From Fen-1308 sp035319125 (GTDB lineage: Bacteria; Nitrospirota; Thermodesulfovibrionia; Thermodesulfovibrionales; Dissulfurispiraceae), in NCBI GenBank assembly GCA_035319125.1, contig DATHDG010000026.1:1-64000 (forward strand): 64,000 nt of DNA, written 5' to 3'. The stretch's first letter is position 1, and each line of letters opens with the position of its first letter. This document shows positions 27,943 through 36,993 of this stretch, piece by piece. Below the pieces are notes generated by a model. That model saw only the letters and a list, made by a program, of their open reading frames with translations. It had not been told where the DNA came from and did not search any database. The position numbers were made by a program, and so were the translations under genes.

Positions 27943-29369
27943 ACATGAATGATTTTCAGGCATTGTCGCCGTTGATCATAATGGCAGCATCGCCTATGGC
28001 TGCAATGCTGGCCATAGCAGTATCTCGAAGTTACAGATTTACTGCAACACTCTCGCTATATTCCATTTATGCAGCATTGCTGTCCTTAGCAGTTGCATAC
28101 CCGCAGGCGCCGCATCAGGTCTCTTCTTTAATAATTATTGACAGATTTGCGATCCTTTATATGGCAATAATATTAATTTCGGGAGCGGTAGTTATCATGC
28201 TGTCGTATGGATATATCAAAAAATGCGATATCAACTATGAAGAGTACCATATACTAATGCTGCTTGCAATAATGGGTTCGATGGTGCTGGTTTGCAGCAG
28301 CCATTTTGCATCATTATTTCTAGGTCTTGAAATATTGAGCGTCAGTCTTTATGCTCTTGTCGCGTATCCTAAACAACGGATCGGCCAGATCGAGGCCGCC
28401 CTGAAATACCTTGTGCTTGCTGCTGTGTCATCGGCATTTCTGCTTTTCGGAATGGCATTAGTCTACGCTGATTCCGGGACCATGGCGCTTTCGGCTATTG
28501 AATCCAGGGCTGCTCACGGGACCGCATATACACTGCCGTTTGCTGCAGGCCTATCGCTGATAACTGTCGGCATAGGATTCAAACTTGCTCTAGTGCCTTT
28601 TCACATGTGGGCTCCTGATGTATACGATGGCGCTCCCGCTCCGGTCTCTGCATTTATTGCAACAGTATCAAAAGGAGCAGTATTCGCTATTCTACTAAGA
28701 TACTTTAACCAGTCTGATCTTAGTCATTCCAGTTTGTTCTTTCTGATCTTTGCCGTGATTGCCGCGGCTTCAATGATCATTGGAAACATACTGGCACTTT
28801 TTCAGAAAAACATAAAGAGAGTTCTCGCCTACTCTTCAATCTCCCATATGGGATATCTGCTTGTGGCATTTCTTGCAGGCGGAGAGCTGTCAGTACGGAT
28901 AGCGACATTTTATCTTATTGCTTATTTTATTGCGATATTTGGCGCGTTCGGCATTATCTCGTTTCTTTCAAGCGAGGACAAAGAAGCTGATGACATTGAT
29001 TACTATCGCGGCCTGTCATCAAAAAGGCCATTTCTGACTTTAGTTTTAGCCGCGATGCTTTTTTCACTGGCAGGCATTCCTCTGACTGCCGGGTTTATAG
29101 GAAAATTCTATTTAATTACTGCCGGAGTCTCGACCGGATTGTGGAAGCTTGTAGTTACGCTTGCGCTGAGCAGCACCATCGGGCTCTTTTATTATCTCAG
29201 GATAATATTCAACCTTTTCGCACCTGCTGAAAATCTGCATTTGCCGATTAATGTTTCTGCGGCCGGCAGCGTATTGCTGATAACGCTTCTGCTTTTGCTA
29301 TTATGGATCGGTGTTTACCCGGAACCTCTAATGGACGGAATCAGCGCTATTTTGGAAGCGTCGTTTTGA
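27939..29369 (+). CDS. nuoN: NADH-quinone oxidoreductase subunit N
   Basis: 476 residues, third antiporter-like subunit, with FLGLEILSVSLYALVAY, KLALVPFHMWAPDVYDGAPA and RVLAYSSISHMGYLLVAF. It overlaps nuoM by 4 bases and closes the complex I set. There is no terminator before the Rieske gene, which begins 27 bases later. Confidence 0.95.
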   Translation: MNMNDFQALSPLIIMAASPMAAMLAIAVSRSYRFTATLSLYSIYAALLSLAVAYPQAPHQVSSLIIIDRFAILYMAIILISGAVVIMLSYGYIKKCDINYEEYHILMLLAIMGSMVLVCSSHFASLFLGLEILSVSLYALVAYPKQRIGQIEAALKYLVLAAVSSAFLLFGMALVYADSGTMALSAIESRAAHGTAYTLPFAAGLSLITVGIGFKLALVPFHMWAPDVYDGAPAPVSAFIATVSKGAVFAILLRYFNQSDLSHSSLFFLIFAVIAAASMIIGNILALFQKNIKRVLAYSSISHMGYLLVAFLAGGELSVRIATFYLIAYFIAIFGAFGIISFLSSEDKEADDIDYYRGLSSKRPFLTLVLAAMLFSLAGIPLTAGFIGKFYLITAGVSTGLWKLVVTLALSSTIGLFYYLRIIFNLFAPAENLHLPINVSAAGSVLLITLLLLLLWIGVYPEPLMDGISAILEASF

Positions 29370-29396
29370 AGTGTAGATGACAACGGAGGACTTCTT

Positions 29397-29942
29397 GTGA
29401 ACGAATGCGAAAGATGCTCAACGGAATCTTTATCCTCTCAGTCAGCTGAGACGACGAGGCGGCGATTTTTGATTGCAATGATGGCCACAGCTTCCCTTCT
29501 CATGTCAGCAATCCTTGGAATCCCTTTTATAGGTGCCCTTTTTCATTCCACGTCATTTTCAAAGAAAGAAACATGGATAAAGGTTGCAGATGTACAGACG
29601 ATACCTGAAGGATTGCCGATAAGGCTGAATTTCGTTCAGAAAGAACAAGACGCCTTCATAGGGAAAAACGAAATACGGTCTGTATGGATATTGAGATCGC
29701 ATTCTTCAGTAACAGCCTACGCTCCGATATGTCCTCATGCAGGCTGTTATTACAACTGGAATGAGGCCCACAAGCAATTCGAGTGTCCATGCCACGGCAG
29801 TATTTTCAATATTGATGGCTTTGTTATGGCCGGCCCTTCACCACGTCCTCTTGATACGTTACCGATAAAAATTGAGGATGGCTCATTATTAGTGGCCTGG
29901 AAACGATTCAAGGCAGGAGTTGCTGAAAAAATCTCCGTCTAG
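29397..29942 (+). CDS. Rieske 2Fe-2S protein of a cytochrome bc-type complex
   Basis: 181 residues starting at GTG 29397, with ACGGAGGA 6-7 bases ahead. A twin-Arg-like stretch (TTRRRFLIAMMATAS) leads into one membrane helix (to about 48). The Rieske ligands are CPHAGC (112-117) and CPCHG (130-134). It would accept electrons from quinol and pass them to cytochrome c. It lies directly between nuoN and the cytochrome b gene, so the bc complex appears to be transcribed with complex I. Confidence 0.93.
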   Translation: MNECERCSTESLSSQSAETTRRRFLIAMMATASLLMSAILGIPFIGALFHSTSFSKKETWIKVADVQTIPEGLPIRLNFVQKEQDAFIGKNEIRSVWILRSHSSVTAYAPICPHAGCYYNWNEAHKQFECPCHGSIFNIDGFVMAGPSPRPLDTLPIKIEDGSLLVAWKRFKAGVAEKISV

Positions 29943-29956
29943 AAGAGGCAGGTGTT

Positions 29957-31930
29957 ATGTTAAATGGCGTCTTACAATGGTTGAACCGCAGATGGCCTTT
30001 TTCTGCAGCCATTAATGCTGCACTTAAAGAAGACATACCGGGAGGCAGCAGCACTGCCTACACACTCGGTAGCGTTCTCCTCACTTTAGTGCTTGTACAA
30101 GTTATAACAGGAATCTTTCAGGTGTTTTTTTTCGTACCTTCCGTAGATCATGCATATGACAGTTTGTCTTATTTAAGGACTGATGTTCCATTCGGATGGC
30201 TTATACATGGGCTCCATTATTGGGGAGCTAATGTAATGATAATTGCTATGCTGCTTCACATGGTTCGGGTATTTGTCTGGGGTGCTTATAAACGCCCACG
30301 AGAGTTGACATGGCTTTTCGGTGTCGTGCTCCTGATCATAACAATGGGCATGAGTTTTACCGGCGGTCCGCTGCCATGGGATCAGGCAGGGTACTGGGCA
30401 GCCGAGGTTGGCACCAGCATACCCAGTTCACTTCCCCTGATCGGAAGCCTGACAACAGAACTAATGAGGGGCGGTACGGACATGGGGCAGCTGACCATCT
30501 CACGTTTCTTCGTTTTGCATGTAATGGTTTTGCCGCTTGTGCTTTTTGCCATCATCATTTTTCACATAGTTGCTTTAAGAGTTAATGGCGCAGTCGGCCC
30601 ATGGGATTCCTCCAGGCACATCAAGACCGGCCCATTTTGGCCTGACCAGGCTTTCAAAGACATGATGTCTGCTTGTGCAATCGCACTCCTGTTGATGACT
30701 CTGACAATCTTGGCACCACCTGGTTTCACTGGTCCGGCCGATCCGCTGTCAACAACTTATACACCAAAACCGGAATGGAATTTTCTATTTTTATACGAAG
30801 CTCTCAAGTATTTTGAAGGCCCATTGGAGCCTCTTGGCGTAGCAGGTGTGCCGGCAGTCCTTGTTTTGATTCTTGTAATCCTGCCCTTTATAGACAGAAG
30901 TCCTGAAAGAAACCCTTTCATGCGCCCGGTTGCTATGGCTGCTGCTACCGTATTTGCGATTGTGCTGATCGGTCTGACAATAGCCGGGTATGTCAGCAAG
31001 CCGGGGATCCATGAATTGCCGACATCCAGTGCTGCGTCAGCAAATAGCGCAAACAAGCCGAAAACTGGCCTGCCCATGATGCCGGAAAACATTGCCAGAG
31101 GCGCCACAGTCTATAGATCGGCAGGATGCGGCGGCTGCCATTCGATAAACGGCTCTGGCGGCACAGCCGGTCCTGATCTTTCAAATGAGGGCAACAGAGA
31201 TAGAGACCGTGACTGGTTCAGAGATCAAATAAGGAATCCGAAGTCACATTTTCCTGATACAATTATGCCTTCATTCACCGGATTCAATGATCAGCAACTC
31301 AACGATCTAATAGACTACCTGGGCAGCCTAAACGGACCATCAGCTAATAAGCCTTCATCACCCTCAACCGCTGCATCACCGTCTGAAGTAAAGCCTGCAT
31401 CAGCAGTTCCTCGATCTCCGGCTTTAAATCGAACTGCGGGTTATGCAGCCGGCACAATAGGCAATTCTGCACAAGGTGCCCTGATTTTTGATAAGCAGTG
31501 TGTATCCTGTCATAGTCACAACGCCATCGGTGGAATTCCAAATCCAGGCGCCGATGAAGGTGTTGTGCCATCGCTCAATCCTATAGACAAAGCTGTCTTC
31601 AACAAAGATCCCCGGCATTTCGCCGAAAATGTAGATGCATTCATACAGCATGGATCTGTTCCAAGCGGAAAGAATCCTCGACTTCATATGCCTTCTTTCG
31701 GCGACAGTAGCAGCCTCACACAGCAGCAGATTTCCAACCTCGAGGCTTATATCATGGAGCTTAACGGAGTTGACAGAGCTAAAATGATAAACCCTGGAAT
31801 AGAGCCGGTTACATTCTTTTTCATTTTCATACCCGCCTTTCTGCTTATAATGTCTATAATGGGTGGGATATACCGCTGCCTGCCTAAAGACAGAAAGGAA
31901 AAGCAACAGGAATCTCATCTTGACCTCTAA
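29957..31930 (+). CDS. Cytochrome b fused to a two-haem cytochrome c
   Basis: 657 residues. The N-terminal part (about 1-340) is cytochrome b: haem His pairs in GLHYWGANVMIIAMLLHMVRV and HVMVLPLVLFAIIIFHIVAL (split here as two helices), and the quinone-site PEWNF motif. The C-terminal part (about 380-600) has two c-type haem sites, CGGCH near 391 and CVSCH near 515, with Met-containing IMPSF and HMPSF as sixth ligands, joined by a Pro/Ser/Ala-rich linker. A last membrane helix ends the protein. Such fused b/cc subunits replace separate petB, petD and cytochrome c1. It would take electrons from the Rieske protein. Confidence 0.93.
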   Translation: MLNGVLQWLNRRWPFSAAINAALKEDIPGGSSTAYTLGSVLLTLVLVQVITGIFQVFFFVPSVDHAYDSLSYLRTDVPFGWLIHGLHYWGANVMIIAMLLHMVRVFVWGAYKRPRELTWLFGVVLLIITMGMSFTGGPLPWDQAGYWAAEVGTSIPSSLPLIGSLTTELMRGGTDMGQLTISRFFVLHVMVLPLVLFAIIIFHIVALRVNGAVGPWDSSRHIKTGPFWPDQAFKDMMSACAIALLLMTLTILAPPGFTGPADPLSTTYTPKPEWNFLFLYEALKYFEGPLEPLGVAGVPAVLVLILVILPFIDRSPERNPFMRPVAMAAATVFAIVLIGLTIAGYVSKPGIHELPTSSAASANSANKPKTGLPMMPENIARGATVYRSAGCGGCHSINGSGGTAGPDLSNEGNRDRDRDWFRDQIRNPKSHFPDTIMPSFTGFNDQQLNDLIDYLGSLNGPSANKPSSPSTAASPSEVKPASAVPRSPALNRTAGYAAGTIGNSAQGALIFDKQCVSCHSHNAIGGIPNPGADEGVVPSLNPIDKAVFNKDPRHFAENVDAFIQHGSVPSGKNPRLHMPSFGDSSSLTQQQISNLEAYIMELNGVDRAKMINPGIEPVTFFFIFIPAFLLIMSIMGGIYRCLPKDRKEKQQESHLDL

Positions 31931-31994
31931 AGACCCTATTATTCAGAATATTTCTATGTTTGCGAATAGACAACCCGTTTTCAGCGGAAAAAAA

Positions 31995-33689
31995 ATGTTG
32001 CATATATTACATCTTGAAGACGATCCCTCTGATGCCGAGCTCGTAAAATTGGTTTTTGATTCGGAAAGAATCGCTGTCGATATCTTGCGAGTCGAAACAC
32101 GAGAGGCTTTCGAATCTGCCCTCGGCAGCCGAGTGTTTGATCTAATATTGTCCGATTATTCAGTGCCAGGGTTCGACGGGGTGTCAGCTCTCGAGATCGC
32201 AACCGGTACCTGCCCGGAAGTGCCTTTTATATTCATTTCAGGCCGAATGGGTGAGGAGCTTGCAATCGAAACCCTTAAAAGTGGGGCTACAGATTATATT
32301 CTTAAAGACGGATTCAAAAGATTAGTTCCTGCAGTGCAAAGGGCATTAAAAGATGCTGAGAAGCGAAACGAACGCAGGCAGACCGTTGATGCATTGAAAG
32401 GAGCATACGCAGCGCTTATTCAAGCCAACGTGGAGCTGAAAGAGGAAATCGCGCGCAGGGAACAAACAGAAAAAGAGCTTATAAAGGTGGAGCGTGCCCT
32501 GAGAACGCTGAGCATGAGCAATGCAGCTATAGTTCATGCAAATGATGAACAAGCGTTTGCCGAAGAAATATGCAGGATAGTTGTAGCGGAAGGTAGATAT
32601 CTCATGGCATGGGTGGGCTATCCCCAGGACGATGCGCACAAGACTGTGAAGCCCTATGCACATGCTGGCCGGGATAACGGTTACTTGGATACCATCAGGG
32701 TAACATGGGCGGATGATCCTTGGGGTTACGGTCCGACCGGCACAGCTATAAGGACAGGCGCAGTTTGCATTCAGAATAACCGCTTGGATAATCCCCTTCT
32801 TGCTCCATGGCGTGAGGAAGCTGAAAAGAGAGGATTTGTCTCAGCGATAGGGCTGCCCCTTTCAAGCAACAATAACTGCTTTGGCTCATTAACCATCTAT
32901 GCCTCCCAAACAGACATTTTCATAGATAAAGAGTGTATTTTGCTGACTGAGCTGGCAAACAATGTTGCATTTGCCATCACATCCCTGAGACTTCGCGATA
33001 AGAACAGGTTGGCTGAACAGGAAATCAGGGTATCCAGAGAGAGATTGCATCATCTTGCGGCGCACCTTCAGCGCGTTAGGGAAGAAGAACGAACTACCAT
33101 CGCAAGAGATATTCATGATGAACTAGGTCAGATGCTGACAGCGCTGAAGCTAAATTTATCCAGGACTGCCAAGGACTCGTCAGAGTCGTATCCGGAAATC
33201 ACCTTGAAGCTGAAAAAAGATATAGACATGGTTGATGCAGTAATTAAATCGGTTAAGAGGATCTGTACTGAATTAAGGCCCAGTATGCTGGATTTCCTGG
33301 GTTTAGGTCCGGCAATTGAATGGCAGGTCGAGGAATTTGAAAAGAGGTCCGGTATTGAATGCAATGCTTCTCTGGATCCCGAAAATATTGACATCAAACC
33401 AGACATGGCTATAGCGCTATTCAGGATATTGCAGGAATCGCTGACAAACGTAATGCGTCATGCTGATGCTACAAAAGTTGAGGTGACGCTGAAGGAGAAC
33501 GCGGACAGCATAACCCTGGAGATAGATGACAATGGAGTCGGCTTGACCGAAAAACAGCTTGAAAAATCGGATTCCTTCGGCATACTAGGAATGCGTGAGA
33601 GAGTCTATCAATGGAAGGGAAGCGTCAGCGTCATCAGCACCCCAAGCAAAGGCACCAAGATTGTTGTAATCATACCTCGGGGTGACTGA
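31995..33689 (+). CDS. Receiver-GAF-histidine kinase (NarX-type dimerisation domain)
   Basis: About 564 residues from ATG 31995 (MLHILHLEDDPSDAE); ATG 31956 is an alternative and the frame is open back into the cytochrome gene. Order: receiver (about 1-120, phospho-Asp in LILSDYSVPGFDG), a coiled coil (about 125-170), GAF domain (about 185-330), HisKA_3 with phospho-His in TIARDIHDELGQMLTALKL, and HATPase (ALFRILQESLTNVMRHA, DDNGVGL, GILGMRERV). There is no membrane segment. A receiver at the N-terminus means that it is itself a target of another kinase. It is the gene after the bc complex, so respiratory control is a reasonable but untested idea. No cognate NarL-type regulator is adjacent. 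Confidence 0.88.
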   Translation: MLHILHLEDDPSDAELVKLVFDSERIAVDILRVETREAFESALGSRVFDLILSDYSVPGFDGVSALEIATGTCPEVPFIFISGRMGEELAIETLKSGATDYILKDGFKRLVPAVQRALKDAEKRNERRQTVDALKGAYAALIQANVELKEEIARREQTEKELIKVERALRTLSMSNAAIVHANDEQAFAEEICRIVVAEGRYLMAWVGYPQDDAHKTVKPYAHAGRDNGYLDTIRVTWADDPWGYGPTGTAIRTGAVCIQNNRLDNPLLAPWREEAEKRGFVSAIGLPLSSNNNCFGSLTIYASQTDIFIDKECILLTELANNVAFAITSLRLRDKNRLAEQEIRVSRERLHHLAAHLQRVREEERTTIARDIHDELGQMLTALKLNLSRTAKDSSESYPEITLKLKKDIDMVDAVIKSVKRICTELRPSMLDFLGLGPAIEWQVEEFEKRSGIECNASLDPENIDIKPDMAIALFRILQESLTNVMRHADATKVEVTLKENADSITLEIDDNGVGLTEKQLEKSDSFGILGMRERVYQWKGSVSVISTPSKGTKIVVIIPRGD

Positions 33690-33691
33690 TC

Positions 33692-34489
33692 TCAAAGCAT
33701 CTGAATATCACAAGCAGCTTTGAGCTTCTCGGCGTATAGATTGAAGCAGAAGGCTGTGAGCGTAATCATCAATCCTGGAAAGAATACCGTCCAGGGTGCT
33801 GTAAGAATATATGCACGGCTGGCGCTTATCATCGCTCCCCACGAAGGCGCTGGAGGTTGAACTCCCAGACCCAAGAATCCCAAGGTAGCTTCGGCAAGGA
33901 TGAACCCCCCTAGCTTTATGCCAATCATTACAAACGCAATCCTGAGACAATTCGGCAGTATGTGAACAAAAAGAACCCTGGCATTACTGCATCCTGCTGC
34001 TCTGGCAGCATCTACAAACGAAAGGCTTTTTACAGTCAGTACCTTTCCTCGCAATAGTCTTGCAAATGACGTCCAACCAGTAGCCGACAACGCTATCATT
34101 GCGGAATATATGCCGGGTGGCAGTACAACTGATATCGCAATGGCAAGAAGAAGCGCCGGAAAGGACATCGCAAAATCTACTACTGACATTATTACGATGT
34201 CGATCCTTCCGCCATAATATCCTGCAGTCATGCCTGCGAGCGTCCCAATGATACAGGCTGTTGCAGCCGCTGTCAATGCGATGCCGATGGAAACCTTAGC
34301 CCCATATATAACCCTCGAAAAAACGTCCCTGCCCTTGTGGTCGGTGCCAAAAGGATGAGCCAACCCCGGCGGCTCCTGAAGAGATTCAAGGTCGATCCTC
34401 TCTGGTCCCTGCAGCGGCATAAAGGGTGCCATAACCGACAGGGCAAACATAAACACTATGACATACAGGTAGGTCTTACCACTTGCCAT
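33692..34489 (-). CDS. Peptide/nickel-type ABC transporter permease (DppC/OppC)
   Basis: 265 residues, about six helices, with the OppC hallmarks HPFGTDHKGRDVFSRVIYGA, AARAAGCSNARVLFVHILPN and EATLGFLGLGVQPPAPSWGAM. It overlaps the DppB-like gene by 14 bases and ends 2 bases from the opposing kinase gene. Substrate (peptide, nickel or sugar) cannot be deduced. No DppD/DppF ATPase genes follow, so the ATPases must be elsewhere. Confidence 0.92.
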   Translation of the reverse strand: MASGKTYLYVIVFMFALSVMAPFMPLQGPERIDLESLQEPPGLAHPFGTDHKGRDVFSRVIYGAKVSIGIALTAAATACIIGTLAGMTAGYYGGRIDIVIMSVVDFAMSFPALLLAIAISVVLPPGIYSAMIALSATGWTSFARLLRGKVLTVKSLSFVDAARAAGCSNARVLFVHILPNCLRIAFVMIGIKLGGFILAEATLGFLGLGVQPPAPSWGAMISASRAYILTAPWTVFFPGLMITLTAFCFNLYAEKLKAACDIQML

Positions 34490-35408
34490 TCTGGATACGT
34501 ATCCTCGGGTCGATATAATGATAAACTATATCAGTCAGCATATTTACTACAACAAATACTGCGGTGCATGTAATAACGCATCCCATTATTACCGGGTAGT
34601 CCCTCATGATGATGCCCTGCATTGCAAAACGTCCGACACCGTCCCAACCGAATATTGTCTCAGTCACTACAGCTCCGTTCAGATAGCTGCCAAATTCAAG
34701 TCCGATTATAGTTACGACCGGTATCAGCGCATTCCTCATAACATGGACTACTGCGATTTTTAAAGGGGCAAGGCCCTTTGCTCTTGCCGTCCTTGCAAAC
34801 TGCAGTCCCATCGACTCCTCAATCGAAGCTGCTGCGACCCTGGCAAGTGTTGATATTACAGGCAAGGAAAGTGTGAGCGCAGGAAGCACAATAAATTTGA
34901 ACCCTCCGGTACCTGAAGGAGGGAGCAGTCTGAGTTTTAGGCTCAAGATCAGCATTATTATCAATCCAATCCAGAACACCGGCAGGCTCACCCCTCCGAT
35001 AGTAAACATATTCACCACTCTCTCAACAAAACCATCGCGCCGGTAGGCCATGATCATCCCGGCAACAAGCCCGAACGGCACGGCTATCGCCATAACTGCC
35101 ACGGCAAGCGTCATTGTATTGGGCAATTTGGCGGCTATGTCTTCCATTACGTCTCTGTTGGAATAGTATGATCTGCCAAAGTTGCCATGGCCCAGAAGCT
35201 CCAGGTACCCCAAATATTGAGATAAGAAATCACGGTCAACCCCTATCTCTTTTCTTATATTCTCTATCGTTTCGGGTGTGGCCCGTTCCCCCACCATAGA
35301 GAAGACGGGATCTCCCGGCAATACTTTCAGAAGGCAGAAGGATGTGAATGTAACGCATATCAGAAGCGGTACCAGCATCAGAATGCGTTTCAATATATAT
35401 ATCTTAAT
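34476..35408 (-). CDS. Peptide/nickel-type ABC transporter permease (DppB/OppB), probable ATT start
   Basis: About 310 residues. The family N-terminus (M-x-Y-I-x-R-R-L-L pattern) matches KIYILKRILMLVPLL exactly if translation starts at an ATT codon at 35408-35406, which has GGAGG 9 bases ahead and overlaps the TAA of the upstream gene. The nearest ATG (35432) adds eight extra residues and has no good ribosome site. Other signatures are LKVLPGDPVFSM, RTARAKGLAPLKIAVVHVMRNALIPV and VVTETIFGWDGVGRFAMQGI. It is the partner of the DppC-like permease. Confidence 0.9.
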   Translation of the reverse strand: MKIYILKRILMLVPLLICVTFTSFCLLKVLPGDPVFSMVGERATPETIENIRKEIGVDRDFLSQYLGYLELLGHGNFGRSYYSNRDVMEDIAAKLPNTMTLAVAVMAIAVPFGLVAGMIMAYRRDGFVERVVNMFTIGGVSLPVFWIGLIIMLILSLKLRLLPPSGTGGFKFIVLPALTLSLPVISTLARVAAASIEESMGLQFARTARAKGLAPLKIAVVHVMRNALIPVVTIIGLEFGSYLNGAVVTETIFGWDGVGRFAMQGIIMRDYPVIMGCVITCTAVFVVVNMLTDIVYHYIDPRIRIQNGKW

Positions 35409-36993
35409 GGTTGCTCCTCCGCAAACTGACATCCAGGCCTTTATCCATGTTATAAATAGGGTAGACCCTGAAACCTTCGACCCATGGTTGCCTGACAATA
35501 TAGTCATTCTTATGCCAGAAATATATCCACGGAACATCCGCAATTATCTTTTCTTCAGCCCTGCGGTAGACCTGCGCTCTCAGTTCGGCATCCATCGCAT
35601 GTTGTCCCTGCTCTATCAGCATGTCAACTTCGTTGTTCACATACCTGGTCCTGTTTCCTGCCGGTCCGATATTTGCCGAATGAAACAGCGGAAAAAGGAA
35701 ATTCTCAGCGTCCGGATAATCAGCCCACCAACTGATCCAGAACATATCAGGTTCTCCATTATTGATAGCCTGCTTATACGAGCTCCATTCAAGTTGCCTA
35801 ATTACTACTGTCAATCCAGCATCTGCGAGATAACCCTGTATTATCTCGGCAAGGTCTACAGCCTCCTGGTCTGCCGCTACATAAAGTTTTAGTTTAACTC
35901 CTTTGAATCCCTTTTCTCTGACAATCTGCCTGGCCAGAGACGGATTGTATTGGGCAGAATTCAAGTTTCTATCAAGATGCCACGACCTCAAAGCCTCAGG
36001 CACCGGGCCATCAGCGAGCCTGCCCCTTCCATCATAAAATTTTTCCAGTATTTTTCTACGGTCGATTGCAAGCGAGATGACCTTTCTCAAAGCAAGATTA
36101 TCAAGCGGAGGCCTCGAAGTATTCATCCCAAGATAGTATGTATTCAGTCCCTGGAGTACTTCAATATGCTGTTTTTTCTTACTATCGTTCTGCAGTCTGC
36201 GATAGGCCGATGCAGGTATCTGAAAGACGTCAATATTTCCAAGCTCAAACTCGGTAAATGCTGTCAGATCTTCCGGCACTATTCTGAAAACCATGCCACT
36301 CAATTTCGCTGCCGAGCCAGAATAATGCTCATTGCGTTTTAAAACCACTTCCTGGTTTGGAGTCCATTTTTCAAGAATATACGGACCGGTTCCCTCCGGA
36401 TGTGAGGCAAACTCAGAACCGTCTGCTTCTAGAGCTTCCCGCGGCACTACATAAGCAGGCGTCATAGTCAGCATACTTAAGAATGGAGAAAAAGGCCGTT
36501 TGAGCTGTATTTCCAGATCATAGGGACCAAGGATTCTAAATCCATAGATTTCATTTGCCCTGCCATACCTGAAATCGCCGGCTCCTTTGACTTTTTCGAA
36601 TATCCAGTTATTTGGAGATTTCGTTGAAGGCGCAAGCAGCCGCTCGAATGAATATTTAAAATCACCTGCTGTAACTTCACGCCCTCCGGAAAAAAGAAAC
36701 CCTCTCCTGAGATGGAAGCGATATGTCAGACCGTCTCGTGAGAGTTCCCAACTCTCGGCAATATCCGGGACAACATTAAGTTTTGCATCCAGTTTAACCA
36801 GGCCGTTGAACAGTTTGGCAGCAATGACAGATGCCTGCACGTCGGTGATCTGCGCAGGATCAAGTGTAGATGGATTGGAATTAAGCCTGAAATAAAGGTA
36901 ATCATTTTGATGGTTTTCTGAAGAACATGAGATGATTAACAGCAAAAGGGATAGACCGACAGCCTGAAGAAGCCCATATGTCAGTCGAGGCAT
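35404..36993 (-). CDS. Family 5 peptide/nickel-binding lipoprotein (DppA/OppA type)
   Basis: 529 residues. The N-terminus is a lipoprotein signal: a hydrophobic core LSLLLLIISC ending in a lipobox Cys at about 23. SBP_bac_5 signatures are LRLNSNPSTLDPAQ-like FRLNSNPSTLDPAQITD, AESWELSRDGLTYRFHLRRG and MNTSRPPLDNLALRKVISLA. It captures an oligopeptide or related ligand for the DppBC permease encoded downstream. Its start overlaps the acetyltransferase end by 13 bases. Confidence 0.93.
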   Translation of the reverse strand: MPRLTYGLLQAVGLSLLLLIISCSSENHQNDYLYFRLNSNPSTLDPAQITDVQASVIAAKLFNGLVKLDAKLNVVPDIAESWELSRDGLTYRFHLRRGFLFSGGREVTAGDFKYSFERLLAPSTKSPNNWIFEKVKGAGDFRYGRANEIYGFRILGPYDLEIQLKRPFSPFLSMLTMTPAYVVPREALEADGSEFASHPEGTGPYILEKWTPNQEVVLKRNEHYSGSAAKLSGMVFRIVPEDLTAFTEFELGNIDVFQIPASAYRRLQNDSKKKQHIEVLQGLNTYYLGMNTSRPPLDNLALRKVISLAIDRRKILEKFYDGRGRLADGPVPEALRSWHLDRNLNSAQYNPSLARQIVREKGFKGVKLKLYVAADQEAVDLAEIIQGYLADAGLTVVIRQLEWSSYKQAINNGEPDMFWISWWADYPDAENFLFPLFHSANIGPAGNRTRYVNNEVDMLIEQGQHAMDAELRAQVYRRAEEKIIADVPWIYFWHKNDYIVRQPWVEGFRVYPIYNMDKGLDVSLRRSNH

